The position numbers were made by a program, and so were the translations under genes. This document shows positions 36,653 to 45,537 of a DNA stretch of 64,000 bases, piece after piece. The stretch comes from Paraburkholderia phenazinium. GTDB taxonomy: Bacteria; Pseudomonadota; Gammaproteobacteria; Burkholderiales; Burkholderiaceae. Each line of letters begins with the position of its first letter. Within the stretch, counting starts at the first letter, position 1. Location of the stretch: NCBI RefSeq assembly GCF_900141745.1, contig NZ_FSRM01000001.1, positions 2,728,001-2,792,000 of the forward strand, read 5' to 3'. A model generated the notes under the pieces. It was not told where the DNA came from. It searched no databases and worked only from the letters and a program-made list of their open reading frames with translations.

Positions 36653-36752
36653 AGGGAAAATTTATTTTTTTGCATTCGGCGCTACGGTGCGACGAAAGCA
36701 GGCGGCCCGATCAACGAGCCGGCAGAGCATTCCCGGTGTCGATTACCGTCGC

Positions 36753-37394
36753 CTACCACCGAAGCAGTTTGGGGCCCAGAACGGCCCCGAGCGCGACTGG
36801 AAGCAGCATGCCGGCCACGTACCAGACGCTCCAGAACGCGGGGCTCATCTCGGGGCAATGAAAGCAGTACGCGACCGTGGCGGTCGAGCTCGCCAGCAGG
36901 CCAGAGATGGCGGCAGCCAATCGTAGCCGGGTAGGAGCCAGTCCCTTGACCGCCCAGAAGATGGCGATGAAACCCGGAACGGACAGCAGGAGGATATTGA
37001 ATGGGCAGGTGCGCCAGGTCTGCCCGAGTATCGCCGGCAAGCGGTATTGCGGCGCGGCACTGACGACGACCACCATTGCGGCAATCCAGACGATGACCAC
37101 CGGCGTCACCATGACAGGCCATCCGGCTCCAATCCTGGCGCCGGGGCGTGCCAGCCGCACGGTCGCAACCAGGGCGCCGATTGCGATGCATAGCGGGAAC
37201 GCGAGCTTTTCCCAGAAGATCGCGGTTTTGACGATGGCGCCCAGATCGGGGCGAATGCCAAATACCGTAGCCATCAATAGCGTCGCGCCAATAGCGGCGA
37301 GCGGCAGGGCGATGCCGAACCGACGGCCCGCAGTGCCACGTTTTACGGGCGTGATGCCGGTCGAGAGCAGTCCGACGAGATCATCCGTTCTCAT
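36753..37394 (-). CDS. nrsF: Anti-sigma factor NrsF (DUF1109)
   Basis: A 213-residue integral membrane protein with about six hydrophobic segments and cysteines at 69, 130, 177 and 180. Cys130 ([12 protein letters not shown]) and Cys180 (YCFHCPEM) correspond closely in position to Cys131 and Cys181 of Caulobacter NrsF, which are needed to release SigF under metal stress. The ATG overlaps the sigF stop (ATGA), the normal coupling of a sigma/anti-sigma pair. A second, cysteine-poor paralogue is at 27822-28463. Confidence 0.93.
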   Translation of the reverse strand: MRTDDLVGLLSTGITPVKRGTAGRRFGIALPLAAIGATLLMATVFGIRPDLGAIVKTAIFWEKLAFPLCIAIGALVATVRLARPGARIGAGWPVMVTPVVIVWIAAMVVVVSAAPQYRLPAILGQTWRTCPFNILLLSVPGFIAIFWAVKGLAPTRLRLAAAISGLLASSTATVAYCFHCPEMSPAFWSVWYVAGMLLPVALGAVLGPKLLRW

Positions 37395-37942
37395 GCGATT
37401 CTCCGGACGTATGTGGCCAGAGCCTTGAGCCCCCTGTGGATGCTGACCTTGACGGCCGACTCCGATAGCCCCGTCAACCGGGAGGCCTCCGCAACCGAAA
37501 GTCCTTGCAGCTTGACGTGCACGATCGAGAGCCGCTGCTTGTCCGGCAGGTGGTCCAGCAGTTTCCCGATATCGCGGCGGGCGTTGGCCGGTTCGTCGTC
37601 GACCTCGGCGAAAATGTCATCGTGCTCGTCAAGGGGCGTGTGCAACGACTCCCGTCGCGCACGCGTTCTGAAGAAATCCATAAGTTTATAACGCGCGATC
37701 GCGTGGACCCACGCGGTCAGCGGCTCATCCGGACGGTACGTATGACGTGCATTATGCACGGCTAGCAGGATTTCCTGGACGAGATCCTCGACGTCGTCGT
37801 GAAGTTGCGGAATCCGCTTGCGAAGAAAGCCTCGCAGGTGACGCGTCAGTTCGGACAGGAATGCGCGGTACTGCGATGCGTCGCCTGCAAGGCCCGCGAC
37901 AAACAATGTTCTCAGACGCTCCTCTGCGGAGTACACGGTCAT
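37391..37942 (-). CDS. sigF: ECF sigma factor, SigF type
   Basis: A 183-residue ECF sigma factor. Region 2 is [57 protein letters not shown]; region 4 is [47 protein letters not shown]. Coupling to nrsF and the GTAACC-N16-CGAA boxes at both bufA genes make the SigF assignment firm. Start ATG at 37942 ([10 protein letters not shown]) gives the normal length. It should direct RNA polymerase to the buf promoters when metal stress inactivates NrsF. Confidence 0.94.
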   Translation of the reverse strand: MTVYSAEERLRTLFVAGLAGDASQYRAFLSELTRHLRGFLRKRIPQLHDDVEDLVQEILLAVHNARHTYRPDEPLTAWVHAIARYKLMDFFRTRARRESLHTPLDEHDDIFAEVDDEPANARRDIGKLLDHLPDKQRLSIVHVKLQGLSVAEASRLTGLSESAVKVSIHRGLKALATYVRRIA

Positions 37943-38000
37943 GATGTTCCTGTGCCTTGCGTTCTCAGGCCGCCAGATGGATGCGTGATGGCTGTGGTGT

Positions 38001-38023
38001 GATGGCAAAGGAGCTTTGCCATC
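38001..38023. other. Perfect hairpin between sigF and tetR
   Basis: GATGGCAAAG and CTTTGCCATC pair perfectly across GAG. It lies in the divergent gap between sigF (start 37942) and the TetR gene (start 38121). Without a T run it is more likely an operator for a dimeric regulator than a terminator. Confidence 0.4.
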
Positions 38024-38120
38024 ACATCAGGTTATTTTAGATCGGATGATTTAGAATATCGCAATGTATGTGACGTTGCAATCGCGACCGGCGAGACGCG
38101 ACACGATGGCTGGAGGGAGC

Positions 38121-38723
38121 ATGGTTCGACCACGGGAATTCGATGAAAATGAGGTCCTCGATGCCGCCGCCCACCAGTTCTGGGTCTATGGCTACGAGGC
38201 GACTACTGTGCGGGATCTCGCTCAGTGCATGGGAATAACGGGGGCAAGTCTTTACAACGCGTTTGGGGACAAACGCTCGTTGTTCGAGCGGGCGTTGACA
38301 CACTACATTGCAAGAAGCTTCGGCGACCGGGTGTCGAGATTCGAGGTCAACCTGCCGCCGCTCGATGCCATCAGGGCGTTCTTTCGGGAGATTGTCGAAC
38401 GCTCGGTTAGCGACAGGGATCGTAAGGGATGCCTGCTGGTGAATTCGGCGCTCGAGGTCGCGCCACACGACGCGGGCTTTCAGGCGACGATCGCCAACGT
38501 GCTGGTGGCCGTAGAAGCGTTTTTCCGGCGCTGTGTGCACGCCGGCCAGCAGGCCGGCGAGATTTCGACTGCACAGTCCGCCGACGATCTTGCGCGGTTG
38601 CTGCTGGGCGTTCATCTCGGCATACGGGTGCTTGCCCGGACCAGGCCGGACCGTGCGCTGCTGGAGGGAGTCGTGCGGCCGGCGCTGGCGCTGCTCGAGG
38701 TTGGAGCGGCGAGCCGTCAATGA
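38121..38723 (+). CDS. TetR/AcrR family regulator
   Basis: A 200-residue TetR protein: VRPREFDENEVLDAAAHQFWVYGYEATTVRDLAQCMGITGASLYNAFGDKRSLFERALTHY is the DNA-binding domain, and GCLLVNSALEVAPHD is typical of the ligand-domain subgroup (TetR_C_16/AefR-like). GGAGGG just before the ATG at 38121 sets the start, against earlier in-frame ATGs at 38064 and 38106. The 178-bp gap to the next gene suggests separate expression. Target unknown. Confidence 0.9.
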   Translation: MVRPREFDENEVLDAAAHQFWVYGYEATTVRDLAQCMGITGASLYNAFGDKRSLFERALTHYIARSFGDRVSRFEVNLPPLDAIRAFFREIVERSVSDRDRKGCLLVNSALEVAPHDAGFQATIANVLVAVEAFFRRCVHAGQQAGEISTAQSADDLARLLLGVHLGIRVLARTRPDRALLEGVVRPALALLEVGAASRQ

Positions 38724-38901
38724 GCGGGGCGGATCGCCGTTCCATGCCAGGAACGTTGGCAACGTAGTTGGCAGCACTCCGGCGCCTGAAACCGCGCGAT
38801 CGATGAGATGCTTCATGTCCTCGAACACGGAGATGTTGTCGTTGACGCACAAGCGCGACATCATCGCGAAGTAATGAGTGGCATGGCATTGGAGCGGGCG
38901 T

Positions 38902-40143
38902 ATGGATTTCGATGTGATCGTGCTGGGAGCCGGAATGGTTGGCGTGTCGAGCGCGCTGCATCTGCAGGATCGCGGACGCCGCGTGGCACTCGTCGACCGG
39001 CGCGGCCCGGGTGAGGAGACCAGCTTCGGCAATGCCGGGCTGATCGAAAGTTCGTCTGTGGTCCCGTACGCCTTTCCACGCCATCCCGCTACGCTGCTGC
39101 GCTATCTGCGCAATCAATCGACGGACCTTTACTGGGACTACAAGGCGCTGCCGACGTTTGCGTCGTGGCTCGCGCGCTTCTGGTGGGAGTCGTCCCCGAG
39201 CCGCCTCGAAGCTGCTGCGCGTGACATGTTTCCGTTGATCCGGCGAAGCGTCGTCGAACACGATGCGTTGATCGCACGCGCAGGCCTTGCCAGCCTCGTG
39301 CATCACGGCGGCTGGCTCGAGGCATTCCGTACGGAGGCAGAATTTGAACGGCAATCCGCAGTAGCCGAAGCGAAAGCGCGTACCCATGGATTGCGCGTGA
39401 CGCCGCTCGATGCCGCCGCACTCCAGGCGCGCGAATGCGGTCTCGCACCGGGATTCAGTGGCGCGTTGCATTGGCAAGATCCGGCGAGCGTTGCCAACCC
39501 CGGCGCGTTGACGAAGGGCTACGCGCGACTGTTCGAGGAAGGTGGCGGCCAGCTTTTGACCGGCGAGGCGACCACGCTGCGCCAGCAGGCCGACGCATGG
39601 ACCGTGCAGACATCGCAAGGCATGGTCAGCGCCAGGGAGGTTGTAGTAGCCCTCGGACCATGGTCCGACAAGATTTTCGCACCGCTCGGTTATCGCATAC
39701 CGCTGCGGGCGAAGCGCGGTTATCACATGCATTACGAGCCCACCCGGGCGATGCTCTCCGTGCCGCTTGTCGACACGGAGAAAGGCTACGTGATCGCGCC
39801 CATGCAAGGACGCCTGCGGTTGACGACCGGCGTGGAGATCGCCCGACGTGAGGCGGCGCCGACGGGCATTCAACTGGGTCGGGCGGAGCAAATTGCCCGA
39901 CCCATCTTCGGCCTCGGCCAGCGGCTGGACAACGCGCCCTGGCTTGGCCTGCGTCCCTGTACGCCGGATATGCGGCCGGTTATCGGAGCTGCACCTCGTC
40001 ATCGCGGGCTCTGGTTCTCGTTTGGCCACAACCATCACGGGTTGACACTCGGCCCCGTGTCAGGCCGCCTGCTGGCGGAAATGATGACTGGCGCAACGCC
40101 TGTTGCCGATCCCTATCCGTTTCGTCCCGAGCGATTCCGGTAG
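38902..40143 (+). CDS. FAD-dependent D-amino-acid dehydrogenase family protein (DadA-like)
   Basis: A 413-residue flavoprotein. FAD is bound by DVIVLGAGMVGVSSALHLQDRGRRVALVDRR at the N-terminus; ETSFGNAGLIESSSVVPYAFPRHP is the DadA hallmark. The second half has RAKRGYHMHY, LTTGVEIARREA and the C-terminal GLRPCTPDMRPVIGAAPRHRGLWFSFGHNHHGLTLGP. It oxidises D-amino acids or related imino acids and passes electrons to the membrane quinone pool. GGAGCGGG precedes the ATG at 38902. No transporter or racemase is adjacent, so the substrate is open. Confidence 0.9.
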   Translation: MDFDVIVLGAGMVGVSSALHLQDRGRRVALVDRRGPGEETSFGNAGLIESSSVVPYAFPRHPATLLRYLRNQSTDLYWDYKALPTFASWLARFWWESSPSRLEAAARDMFPLIRRSVVEHDALIARAGLASLVHHGGWLEAFRTEAEFERQSAVAEAKARTHGLRVTPLDAAALQARECGLAPGFSGALHWQDPASVANPGALTKGYARLFEEGGGQLLTGEATTLRQQADAWTVQTSQGMVSAREVVVALGPWSDKIFAPLGYRIPLRAKRGYHMHYEPTRAMLSVPLVDTEKGYVIAPMQGRLRLTTGVEIARREAAPTGIQLGRAEQIARPIFGLGQRLDNAPWLGLRPCTPDMRPVIGAAPRHRGLWFSFGHNHHGLTLGPVSGRLLAEMMTGATPVADPYPFRPERFR

Positions 40144-40244
40144 GCGACATAGAGGCGACCGACCCAGGAATGAGGGTGAGTTGCCTTTCTCCTGGCGACA
40201 TGGCGGAGCCTGGTCCGGAAGTGCATCGCAAATAGTTAGCAACG

Positions 40245-41192
40245 CTAACCAGCCCAGGAAGCCACCATGGTATTGAACGTCTGAGCATTACGGCAATGGA
40301 AAAGATGACCCTCGCCAGCCACAGCGTCGAGCGCAAGTCCAGTTTCCTGCCAGTAGTGATCGATACGGGCGGCCTGCAGCACCTTATCGCCTTGTGGCGA
40401 AACGATCCGGATGCGGGCTTTGTCGCCTGCGCTCAGGGCTGCAAGCGTCGGGCGGTGGTCGAACACGCGGCCAATAATGGCGAGCCGTACTGCCGCGGGA
40501 GTGAACAGATTGAACCCCGTGACACCTTGTACCTGTGCCTCGCCTGGCGCCGCTCGCGATAGCTCGTCCTGGTAGCACAGTTCGACGAAGCCGGTCAGTC
40601 CTGCTGCAATGTCAGTATGACTGTTGAGTTCCCCCGTATAGGGATTGATCGGTGTCGTTTTCAACAGCGTCGTGATGGCGCCGGCGCTAAACACGGTATC
40701 GGCGCCCCCATCGGCATTCCCCGGCGCGAGGACGACGGGGGAGGTTGCCAGCAGGACGGCCTTGCCGATGCCAGCCAGCCCACCTTGTGCGGCAATGTAG
40801 TCTTGCAGCACGGTTCCGCCGTAGGACCAGCCAATCACCGTTGGCGCGCTCAGGCCCAGGCCGTCGATTACCGCATGCAGATCGGCCGCTGCCAGCGCAG
40901 TCGCGTTCCCAGGCTGCCCGTCGCCGTGTGCTGTATCGATCTGCGCCCCGGGCCGGGCACTTACGCCGTCCACCGCCGCGTAAGAACCCTGTGACGTCCC
41001 GTGACCACGCAGATCGAACGCCACCATCCTGTACTTCGCGCGCAGCGAGGGGTCGGTCAACTGGGCGATCCACGACATCCACGACTGCGAGATGCCGTGG
41101 ATGAACACAATGGCTGACCCGCGCGGGTTTCCGCTCTGAACCACATTCAACCGAACATTGTCGTTTGTTAGTACGCTGGTGAACTCAAGCAT
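40245..41192 (-). CDS. Alpha/beta hydrolase
   Basis: A 315-residue alpha/beta-fold protein: oxyanion motif VFIHGISQSWMSW, FDLRGHGTSQG, nucleophile elbow GWSYGGT (Ser about 123), and a late GEGHLFH for the histidine. It is next in line after the flavin reductase at 41283 with a 90-bp gap. In indole- and quinoline-type pathways, cofactor-free ring-cleaving dioxygenases share this fold, so it may act on an oxidised indolic intermediate; an esterase is equally possible. GGAG sets the ATG at 41192; a further ATG at 41210 lacks a ribosome site. Confidence 0.88.
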   Translation of the reverse strand: MLEFTSVLTNDNVRLNVVQSGNPRGSAIVFIHGISQSWMSWIAQLTDPSLRAKYRMVAFDLRGHGTSQGSYAAVDGVSARPGAQIDTAHGDGQPGNATALAAADLHAVIDGLGLSAPTVIGWSYGGTVLQDYIAAQGGLAGIGKAVLLATSPVVLAPGNADGGADTVFSAGAITTLLKTTPINPYTGELNSHTDIAAGLTGFVELCYQDELSRAAPGEAQVQGVTGFNLFTPAAVRLAIIGRVFDHRPTLAALSAGDKARIRIVSPQGDKVLQAARIDHYWQETGLALDAVAGEGHLFHCRNAQTFNTMVASWAG

Positions 41193-41282
41193 TGAAACTA
41201 CTCCGTGCATGTCGCGGGCTGCGGCAGCAGCCGGTTAGGGGAGGGCGAAGGGCAGACGAACCGTCAGGCGGGGACAAGCCGC

Positions 41283-41810
41283 TCAGGCCGCTTGCGCTCG
41301 CCTGATGCGGTGGAAACTCCGGTCGAAGTAGATCAGTCCGTCTCCGTCGTCGCGCACGCAGATCCGGGTGGCTTCAACAAACATGACCGAGTGCGAGCCG
41401 ACCTCTTTCAGTTCGACAATTCTTCCCTGGATGCTCGCGAGCGCGTCGCGCAACACGGGCACACCCGCCAGGCCATCGTCCCAGATCGGCCAGCCGAAAC
41501 GTTCTTCCATCGGCACCTGCGTTTGACCTGCAAAGTGCTTGGCGAGCATCTCATGCTCGGCCGGCAGCACGTTGACGCAGACCTTGCCGTTGCCTTCGAA
41601 AGTCGCATGCATCGCGCTCGAACGGTTCAGGCAAACGAGCATTGTGGGCGGCGTATCGGTCACGGAGCACACGGCGCTCGCCGTAATGCCACAACGTCCG
41701 AGCGCGCCGGCAGTTGTAATCACATTGACGGCCGCGCTAAGGTGGGCCATGGCCTGACGAAACTGTTTGCGGGCGTCGGCGTCCTGGTTTGGCAAATCGG
41801 TTTGCAGCAT
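41283..41810 (-). CDS. Flavin reductase, HpaC/IacG-like
   Basis: A 175-residue NAD(P)H:flavin reductase: FRQAMAHLSAAVNVITTAG, GITASAVCSVTDTPPTMLVCLNRSSAMHATF, VCVNVLPAEHEMLAKHFAG, and GLIYFDRSFH. Enzymes of this group supply FADH2 or FMNH2 to two-component monooxygenases. Its natural partner here is the acyl-CoA-dehydrogenase-fold protein at 44156-45370. In iac clusters for indole-3-acetate this role is IacG; in indole (iif) clusters IifD. The CCCTAA-type motif at 41948 lies upstream of the start. Confidence 0.9.
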   Translation of the reverse strand: MLQTDLPNQDADARKQFRQAMAHLSAAVNVITTAGALGRCGITASAVCSVTDTPPTMLVCLNRSSAMHATFEGNGKVCVNVLPAEHEMLAKHFAGQTQVPMEERFGWPIWDDGLAGVPVLRDALASIQGRIVELKEVGSHSVMFVEATRICVRDDGDGLIYFDRSFHRIRRAQAA

Positions 41811-42154
41811 GAGCAGCCTTCGTGCGAGCAGATTGAAACGGAGTGGACCGTGCGTACTGTATGGGTCAACTAATCATCAGTGCAGCAAGCGTACGTGATG
41901 CACGAACGGAAAAAAATGCGTGAGAGTGACATCCCGCTCGCTGTCTTCCCTAAGTGTTCTAAAGCTTTTACCAGGTGGCAATCTGAGGTGCAGCGGATAA
42001 GCTTGTGCGACGCACAACCTGAACACCGGGCGCAAAGAGATCCGCGAATATTTCTGTCATGCTCTTTTTTCGCTGGTTATCATTGAATAGCGTCAAACGT
42101 GGCGCGAGTGTTTTTCTGGTGTTCTGCTTTTCCTTCCAACCGTTGAGCCAGCCA
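41811..42154. other. Divergent promoter region, flavin reductase/response regulator
   Basis: A 344-bp gap without a supported gene. It carries the motif CCCTAAGTGTTCTAAAG at 41948-41964. The frame of the response regulator is open back to 42059, but the family start is at 42155. Confidence 0.5.
41948..41964 (+). promoter_or_regulatory. CCCTAA-type motif, site A
   Basis: CCCTAAG-TGTT-CTAAAG; shares both half-sites and the spacing of four with site C (48572). It lies between the flavin reductase and the FixJ-type regulator. Confidence 0.5.
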
Positions 42155-42796
42155 ATGACTTCGCCGACCCCAATCGTGTACATCGTCGATGACGACAACG
42201 GTATGCGCACATCGCTGTCATGGCTTCTGGAGTCGGTGGGTATCCGCTCCGTCGGGTTCGCCAATCCTGCCGAGTTTCTGCGCGACTTCGATTCGCGAGT
42301 AGCCGCCTGTCTGGTGCTCGATGTACGCATGCCGCAGGCTAGCGGTTTTGACGTGCAGGCAGAACTGCAGCGACAGGGCGCAACGCTGCCCATCATTTTT
42401 GTTAGTGGGCATGGCGACATTCCGATGTCGGTGCGCGCGCTGCAAAACGGCGCAATCGATTTTGTCGAGAAACCGTACAACTCCCAGCAGATGCTCGACC
42501 GCGTACAGCGTGCATTGAAGCTCGCTACGCAGCGTCACGATGCAAGCCAGAAACACCGCGAGTTACGTCGGCGGATCGACTCACTGACTGCTCGCGAGAA
42601 GGAGGTGTTGCGTGGTGTAGTCGAAGGGAAAGGCAGCAAGCGCATTGCCGCCGATCTTTCGATTAGCGTAAAAACGGTCGACGTGCACCGCGCAAGCATC
42701 AAGGACAAGGTTGGCGCGCCATCGATCGCGCAACTGGTGCGCGATGTGATGGCCGTCTGGGATCAGGACGCGCCGGCCGACGATAAGCAACGCTGA
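42155..42796 (+). CDS. FixJ/NarL-type two-component response regulator
   Basis: A 213-residue regulator: receiver domain with the acidic pair VDDDNG, phospho-acceptor Asp56 (CLVLDVRMPQ) and VEKPYN lysine, then a LuxR-type helix-turn-helix at about 145-200 (LTAREKEVLRGVVEGKGSKRIAADLSISVKTVDVHRASIKDKVG). The partner is the PAS histidine kinase at 45627-47093, separated by the enzyme genes. Similar FixJ-like pairs control styrene and toluene genes and the iac genes of Paraburkholderia. The ATG at 42155 has only a weak ribosome site. Confidence 0.93.
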   Translation: MTSPTPIVYIVDDDNGMRTSLSWLLESVGIRSVGFANPAEFLRDFDSRVAACLVLDVRMPQASGFDVQAELQRQGATLPIIFVSGHGDIPMSVRALQNGAIDFVEKPYNSQQMLDRVQRALKLATQRHDASQKHRELRRRIDSLTAREKEVLRGVVEGKGSKRIAADLSISVKTVDVHRASIKDKVGAPSIAQLVRDVMAVWDQDAPADDKQR

Positions 42797-42872
42797 GCGC
42801 GCCCGTCGGCGTTTTATGGCGCTGCGACGCCACACCACACCACACCACGCCACACCGCATCGGAAGGCCCGT

Positions 42873-43616
42873 CTATCGCATGAACAGGCCACCGTTGACA
42901 TCCCAGCACGCGCCGTTGGCGAAGTACGCGTTTTCGGCCGCGAGCAGCGCTGCGATATCCGCGACGTAATCTGCCGATCCCAGCTTGCCCACCGGAATAT
43001 TGCCGATCACGGCGGCCAGTTTGTCGGCCGGTACGCTCTGGTGCACGATGGGCAGGTCCATTGGGCCCGGCGAGATCGCGTTGACGGTGACCCCGGCTGC
43101 GGCGAGGTCGCGTGCGAAGACCTTGGTGAGTGTCAGCACGCCGCCCTTGGCCGCAGCATAGTGGGCGCCTGTGGCCGAGCCGCCATTCTGTCCGGCAAGC
43201 GATGCGACATTCACGATACGCCCCGCGCCGACGTTGGCGAAGTGTGCGCCGAATACCTGGCAGCCGAACAGCACACTACGCAGATTAACGTTAATAACCT
43301 GATCGAACTGCTCGGCGCTGATGTCCATCACGGGGACGACCTTCGAGACACCCGCGTTGTTCACGAGCACATCGATGCGTCCCCAACGGTCTATCAAGGC
43401 GTCGCGAGCAGCCTCGAACGCCGCTTTCGACGTGACGTCCAGTTCGAGTGCACAGGCGCTCGAGCCGTCGGCGCTGAGATCGCGCGCGAGGGCTTGAGCG
43501 GCGTCGTGTGCAATGTCGCCGATCGCAACACGATAGCCCGCGGCATGAAAGCGGGCGGCGATGACGGCACCGAGACCGCCGGCCGCGCCGGTGACAAGGA
43601 CTACTCTGGTCGACAT
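42873..43616 (-). CDS. Short-chain dehydrogenase, IacE-like
   Basis: A 247-residue SDR with the cofactor loop TGAAGGLG, VNNAGVSK, NVASLAGQN and the catalytic YAAAK within GAHYAAAKGGVLTL; the C-terminus GACWDVNGGLFM is typical. In iac and iif clusters such a dehydrogenase oxidises the hydroxylated indolic intermediate. The order here on the minus strand is IacA-like, IacB-like, SDR, with gaps of 69 and 92 bp, so the three form one operon. GGAG precedes the ATG at 43616. Confidence 0.88.
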   Translation of the reverse strand: MSTRVVLVTGAAGGLGAVIAARFHAAGYRVAIGDIAHDAAQALARDLSADGSSACALELDVTSKAAFEAARDALIDRWGRIDVLVNNAGVSKVVPVMDISAEQFDQVINVNLRSVLFGCQVFGAHFANVGAGRIVNVASLAGQNGGSATGAHYAAAKGGVLTLTKVFARDLAAAGVTVNAISPGPMDLPIVHQSVPADKLAAVIGNIPVGKLGSADYVADIAALLAAENAYFANGACWDVNGGLFMR

Positions 43617-43708
43617 TTTTCCAGCTCCAGGAAAAGGCGCTGCACAACGTACGGGACGCGTGCACGTTGACAGCAACTACGATGCCGCTTCATTGCGTAG
43701 GCCTCGGC

Positions 43709-44086
43709 TTACGGGGCAGCCACGGCAACCGGTGGCACGGCCAGCGCACGTCCAACCCGCGCCTCGATTTTGCCGTAGCGCCACAGGTTGTATTCGCCGA
43801 CCGGTGTCGTGCGGTACAGGTTGCATACCGCGACGGCAGTATCGAAGTCGGCGACGTCGGCCATGATGTAGAAGGTCCACGGTGCGTTCTCCGCGTTGCC
43901 GACCGTCAGGCGATCGTCATCCATGATGCCGAGCACCTTGACGCCTTCCATCGCTTCGACAGCGGCCAGCATTTTTCCGTAGGCCTGCCAGACCTCACCG
44001 ATTTTTTCGCGCGGCAGATCGAAGAAATTTTGCGTGACGCCGCAACAAAACAGCACACGCAGCGGCAGCAATTGACTGTCCGACAT
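43709..44086 (-). CDS. iacB: IacB-like small protein
   Basis: A 125-residue soluble protein: LLPLRVLFCCGVTQNFFDLP, AAVEAMEGVKVLGIMDDDRL, ENAPWTFYIMADVADFDTAVAVCNLYRTTPVGEYNLWRYGKIEARVGR. I recognise this as the IacB family, a small protein found beside iacA in indole-3-acetate clusters; it has a dimeric alpha/beta-barrel look and its catalytic job is not settled. Placement directly behind the IacA-like gene supports the call. The ATG at 44086 follows GAGGA. Confidence 0.72.
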   Translation of the reverse strand: MSDSQLLPLRVLFCCGVTQNFFDLPREKIGEVWQAYGKMLAAVEAMEGVKVLGIMDDDRLTVGNAENAPWTFYIMADVADFDTAVAVCNLYRTTPVGEYNLWRYGKIEARVGRALAVPPVAVAAP

Positions 44087-44155
44087 CGGGTTAATCCTCG
44101 TTAGAGATGAAATGATAGAAACACGGCGCATGGCGCCGCGTGGTGCAGGAACCGC

Positions 44156-45370
44156 TTACAGGTAGCCAGGAATCGGCGGCACGCCGACGAACACCGCACC
44201 TGCTCCGTCGAAGTTGCCCTCGCCCAAGAACGCGTGTTGCGTGACCACCATCGAGTCGCGCAATAGCCGCTGTAGCGGATGGGTGCGATAGATGGCAGGC
44301 GTTCCGCCGAGACGGTAGGCGCGATGCACGACGTCTGCTCCTTCACGGGCGATGTGCGTGGCCGACAGGCGCAGCAGGCTTACCTGTTCGGGGGTGACGG
44401 GGTTGCCGGCGAGGATCGACTGCCACACGTCGTCGGTCGTGTCGTAGAAGAACGCGCGAGCCGAGCGCAACTGCGCTTCCGCCTTGGCCAGCTCGATCCG
44501 GTAGTAAGCGCGATCTGCCAGTTGCGGTGCACCAGTGGTCGTCTTGCGGCCGCCCGACATCTGGTTGGCGACGTCAAGCGCCGCGCGCGCAAGGCCCAGA
44601 TTCACTACGGCCAGCACTTGCGCCGCATAGGCGATCGTCGGATAGCGGTAGAGCGGTTCGTCGACGGTGGGCTCGCCTCCGCGCACGAAGGTCCATGCTT
44701 CCGGTACGAACTGGTCGGTCACGCGCAGGTCGTGACTGCCCGTGGCCTGCATGCCGACCACATTCCAGTTCTCGACGATGTCTACCTGATGCGGCCGGAA
44801 TACGGCCGTGCGCGGTTTGCCTCCAGTGGGGCCGCCCACGCCGATGCCCACACCGAGCCAGTCGGCTCCCTTGCAGCCGCTCGCAAACTTCCACGTGCCA
44901 TTAACGCGCCAGCCGCCTTCGACCGGTTGCCCAGGTTGCACCGGAAACAGACCGCCCGCGAACGCCTGATCGGGACCGTCGGCGTAGATTTGCGCCTGGG
45001 TTTCGAGTGGGAGTGCGGCGAGATATACATTGGCGGAGCCGAAGCTTGCCACCCAGGCCGTGGAGCCATCGGCTACCGCGATGCGCTCAATGATCTGCAG
45101 GAAAGCGCCGGGCGCCAGCGCATCGCCGCCAAAACGCTGCGGCGTGCCGGCGCGATACACACCGGCCCGTTTGAGCAGCGCAATCACTTCGCGCGGGACA
45201 TGCGACAGGCGTTCGAACTCCTCACGATGGGCGGCGATCTCGGCGATCACCTGATCGAGCGGCAACGAGGCGGTGGCAGTCGTGCGTCTACCGTCTTTCG
45301 GGGACAACGGGTGTGCGGCAGGGGCACTCGGGGCCACAGCGTCGGAGAGGGCGCTATCGATGGCGGACAT
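44156..45370 (-). CDS. iacA: Acyl-CoA-dehydrogenase-fold flavin monooxygenase, IacA/IifC-like
   Basis: A 404-residue protein of the group D flavin monooxygenases (acyl-CoA dehydrogenase fold): HREEFERLSHVPREVIALLKRAGVYRAGTPQRFGGD, VADGSTAWVASFGSANVYLAALP, GWRVNGTWKFASGCKGADWLGVG and VVGMQATGSHDLRVTDQFVPEAW. IacA and IifC oxygenate the indole ring using reduced flavin from a partner reductase. Adjacent IacB-like and SDR genes and the nearby flavin reductase support the indolic role, but relatives also act on other aromatics. AAGGA lies before the ATG at 45370. The motif at 45538 lies upstream. Confidence 0.75.
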   Translation of the reverse strand: MSAIDSALSDAVAPSAPAAHPLSPKDGRRTTATASLPLDQVIAEIAAHREEFERLSHVPREVIALLKRAGVYRAGTPQRFGGDALAPGAFLQIIERIAVADGSTAWVASFGSANVYLAALPLETQAQIYADGPDQAFAGGLFPVQPGQPVEGGWRVNGTWKFASGCKGADWLGVGIGVGGPTGGKPRTAVFRPHQVDIVENWNVVGMQATGSHDLRVTDQFVPEAWTFVRGGEPTVDEPLYRYPTIAYAAQVLAVVNLGLARAALDVANQMSGGRKTTTGAPQLADRAYYRIELAKAEAQLRSARAFFYDTTDDVWQSILAGNPVTPEQVSLLRLSATHIAREGADVVHRAYRLGGTPAIYRTHPLQRLLRDSMVVTQHAFLGEGNFDGAGAVFVGVPPIPGYL

Positions 45371-45537
45371 GAGGGGTTCCTTGGGTCGCGAATGACAAAC
45401 TCGGGTGAAAACAGAACTAGAAACACGGCGTGCAGATCGGGCGGAATGCGCCGTGCCAACATGGACCCAGTCTAGAAAAGTAGAAAGCACGCTTCAATTG
45501 GGGCGCAGTACATCCATTTAGGTAGCGCCCCCGTACG

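Larger units (their letters stand above)
36161..36738. repeat. Direct repeat, right copy (bufA unit, 578 bp)
   Basis: Same-orientation copy of 29831-30416. It spans the start of the intact bufB, all of bufA copy 2 and the SigF-type promoter, and stops at CCGGTG, 14 bp before the end of nrsF. No inverted terminal repeats, transposase or target duplication flank it. Recombination between the two copies would remove 6,330 bp holding benABCD, the LysR gene and the only intact bufB. Confidence 0.95.

Noticed and set aside
29831..36738. Composite transposon flanked by IS copies
   Set aside because: The repeats contain bufA and its promoter, not a transposase, and have no terminal inverted repeats or target duplication.
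38407..40038. Very long minus-strand frame of 543 codons
   Set aside because: It runs antisense to the DadA-like gene and the TetR gene, has no family pattern, and is explained by high-GC codon bias.
42829..42858. Short CCACA-type tandem repeat
   Set aside because: Only a few imperfect units just behind the response regulator; likely simple-sequence drift with no evident function.
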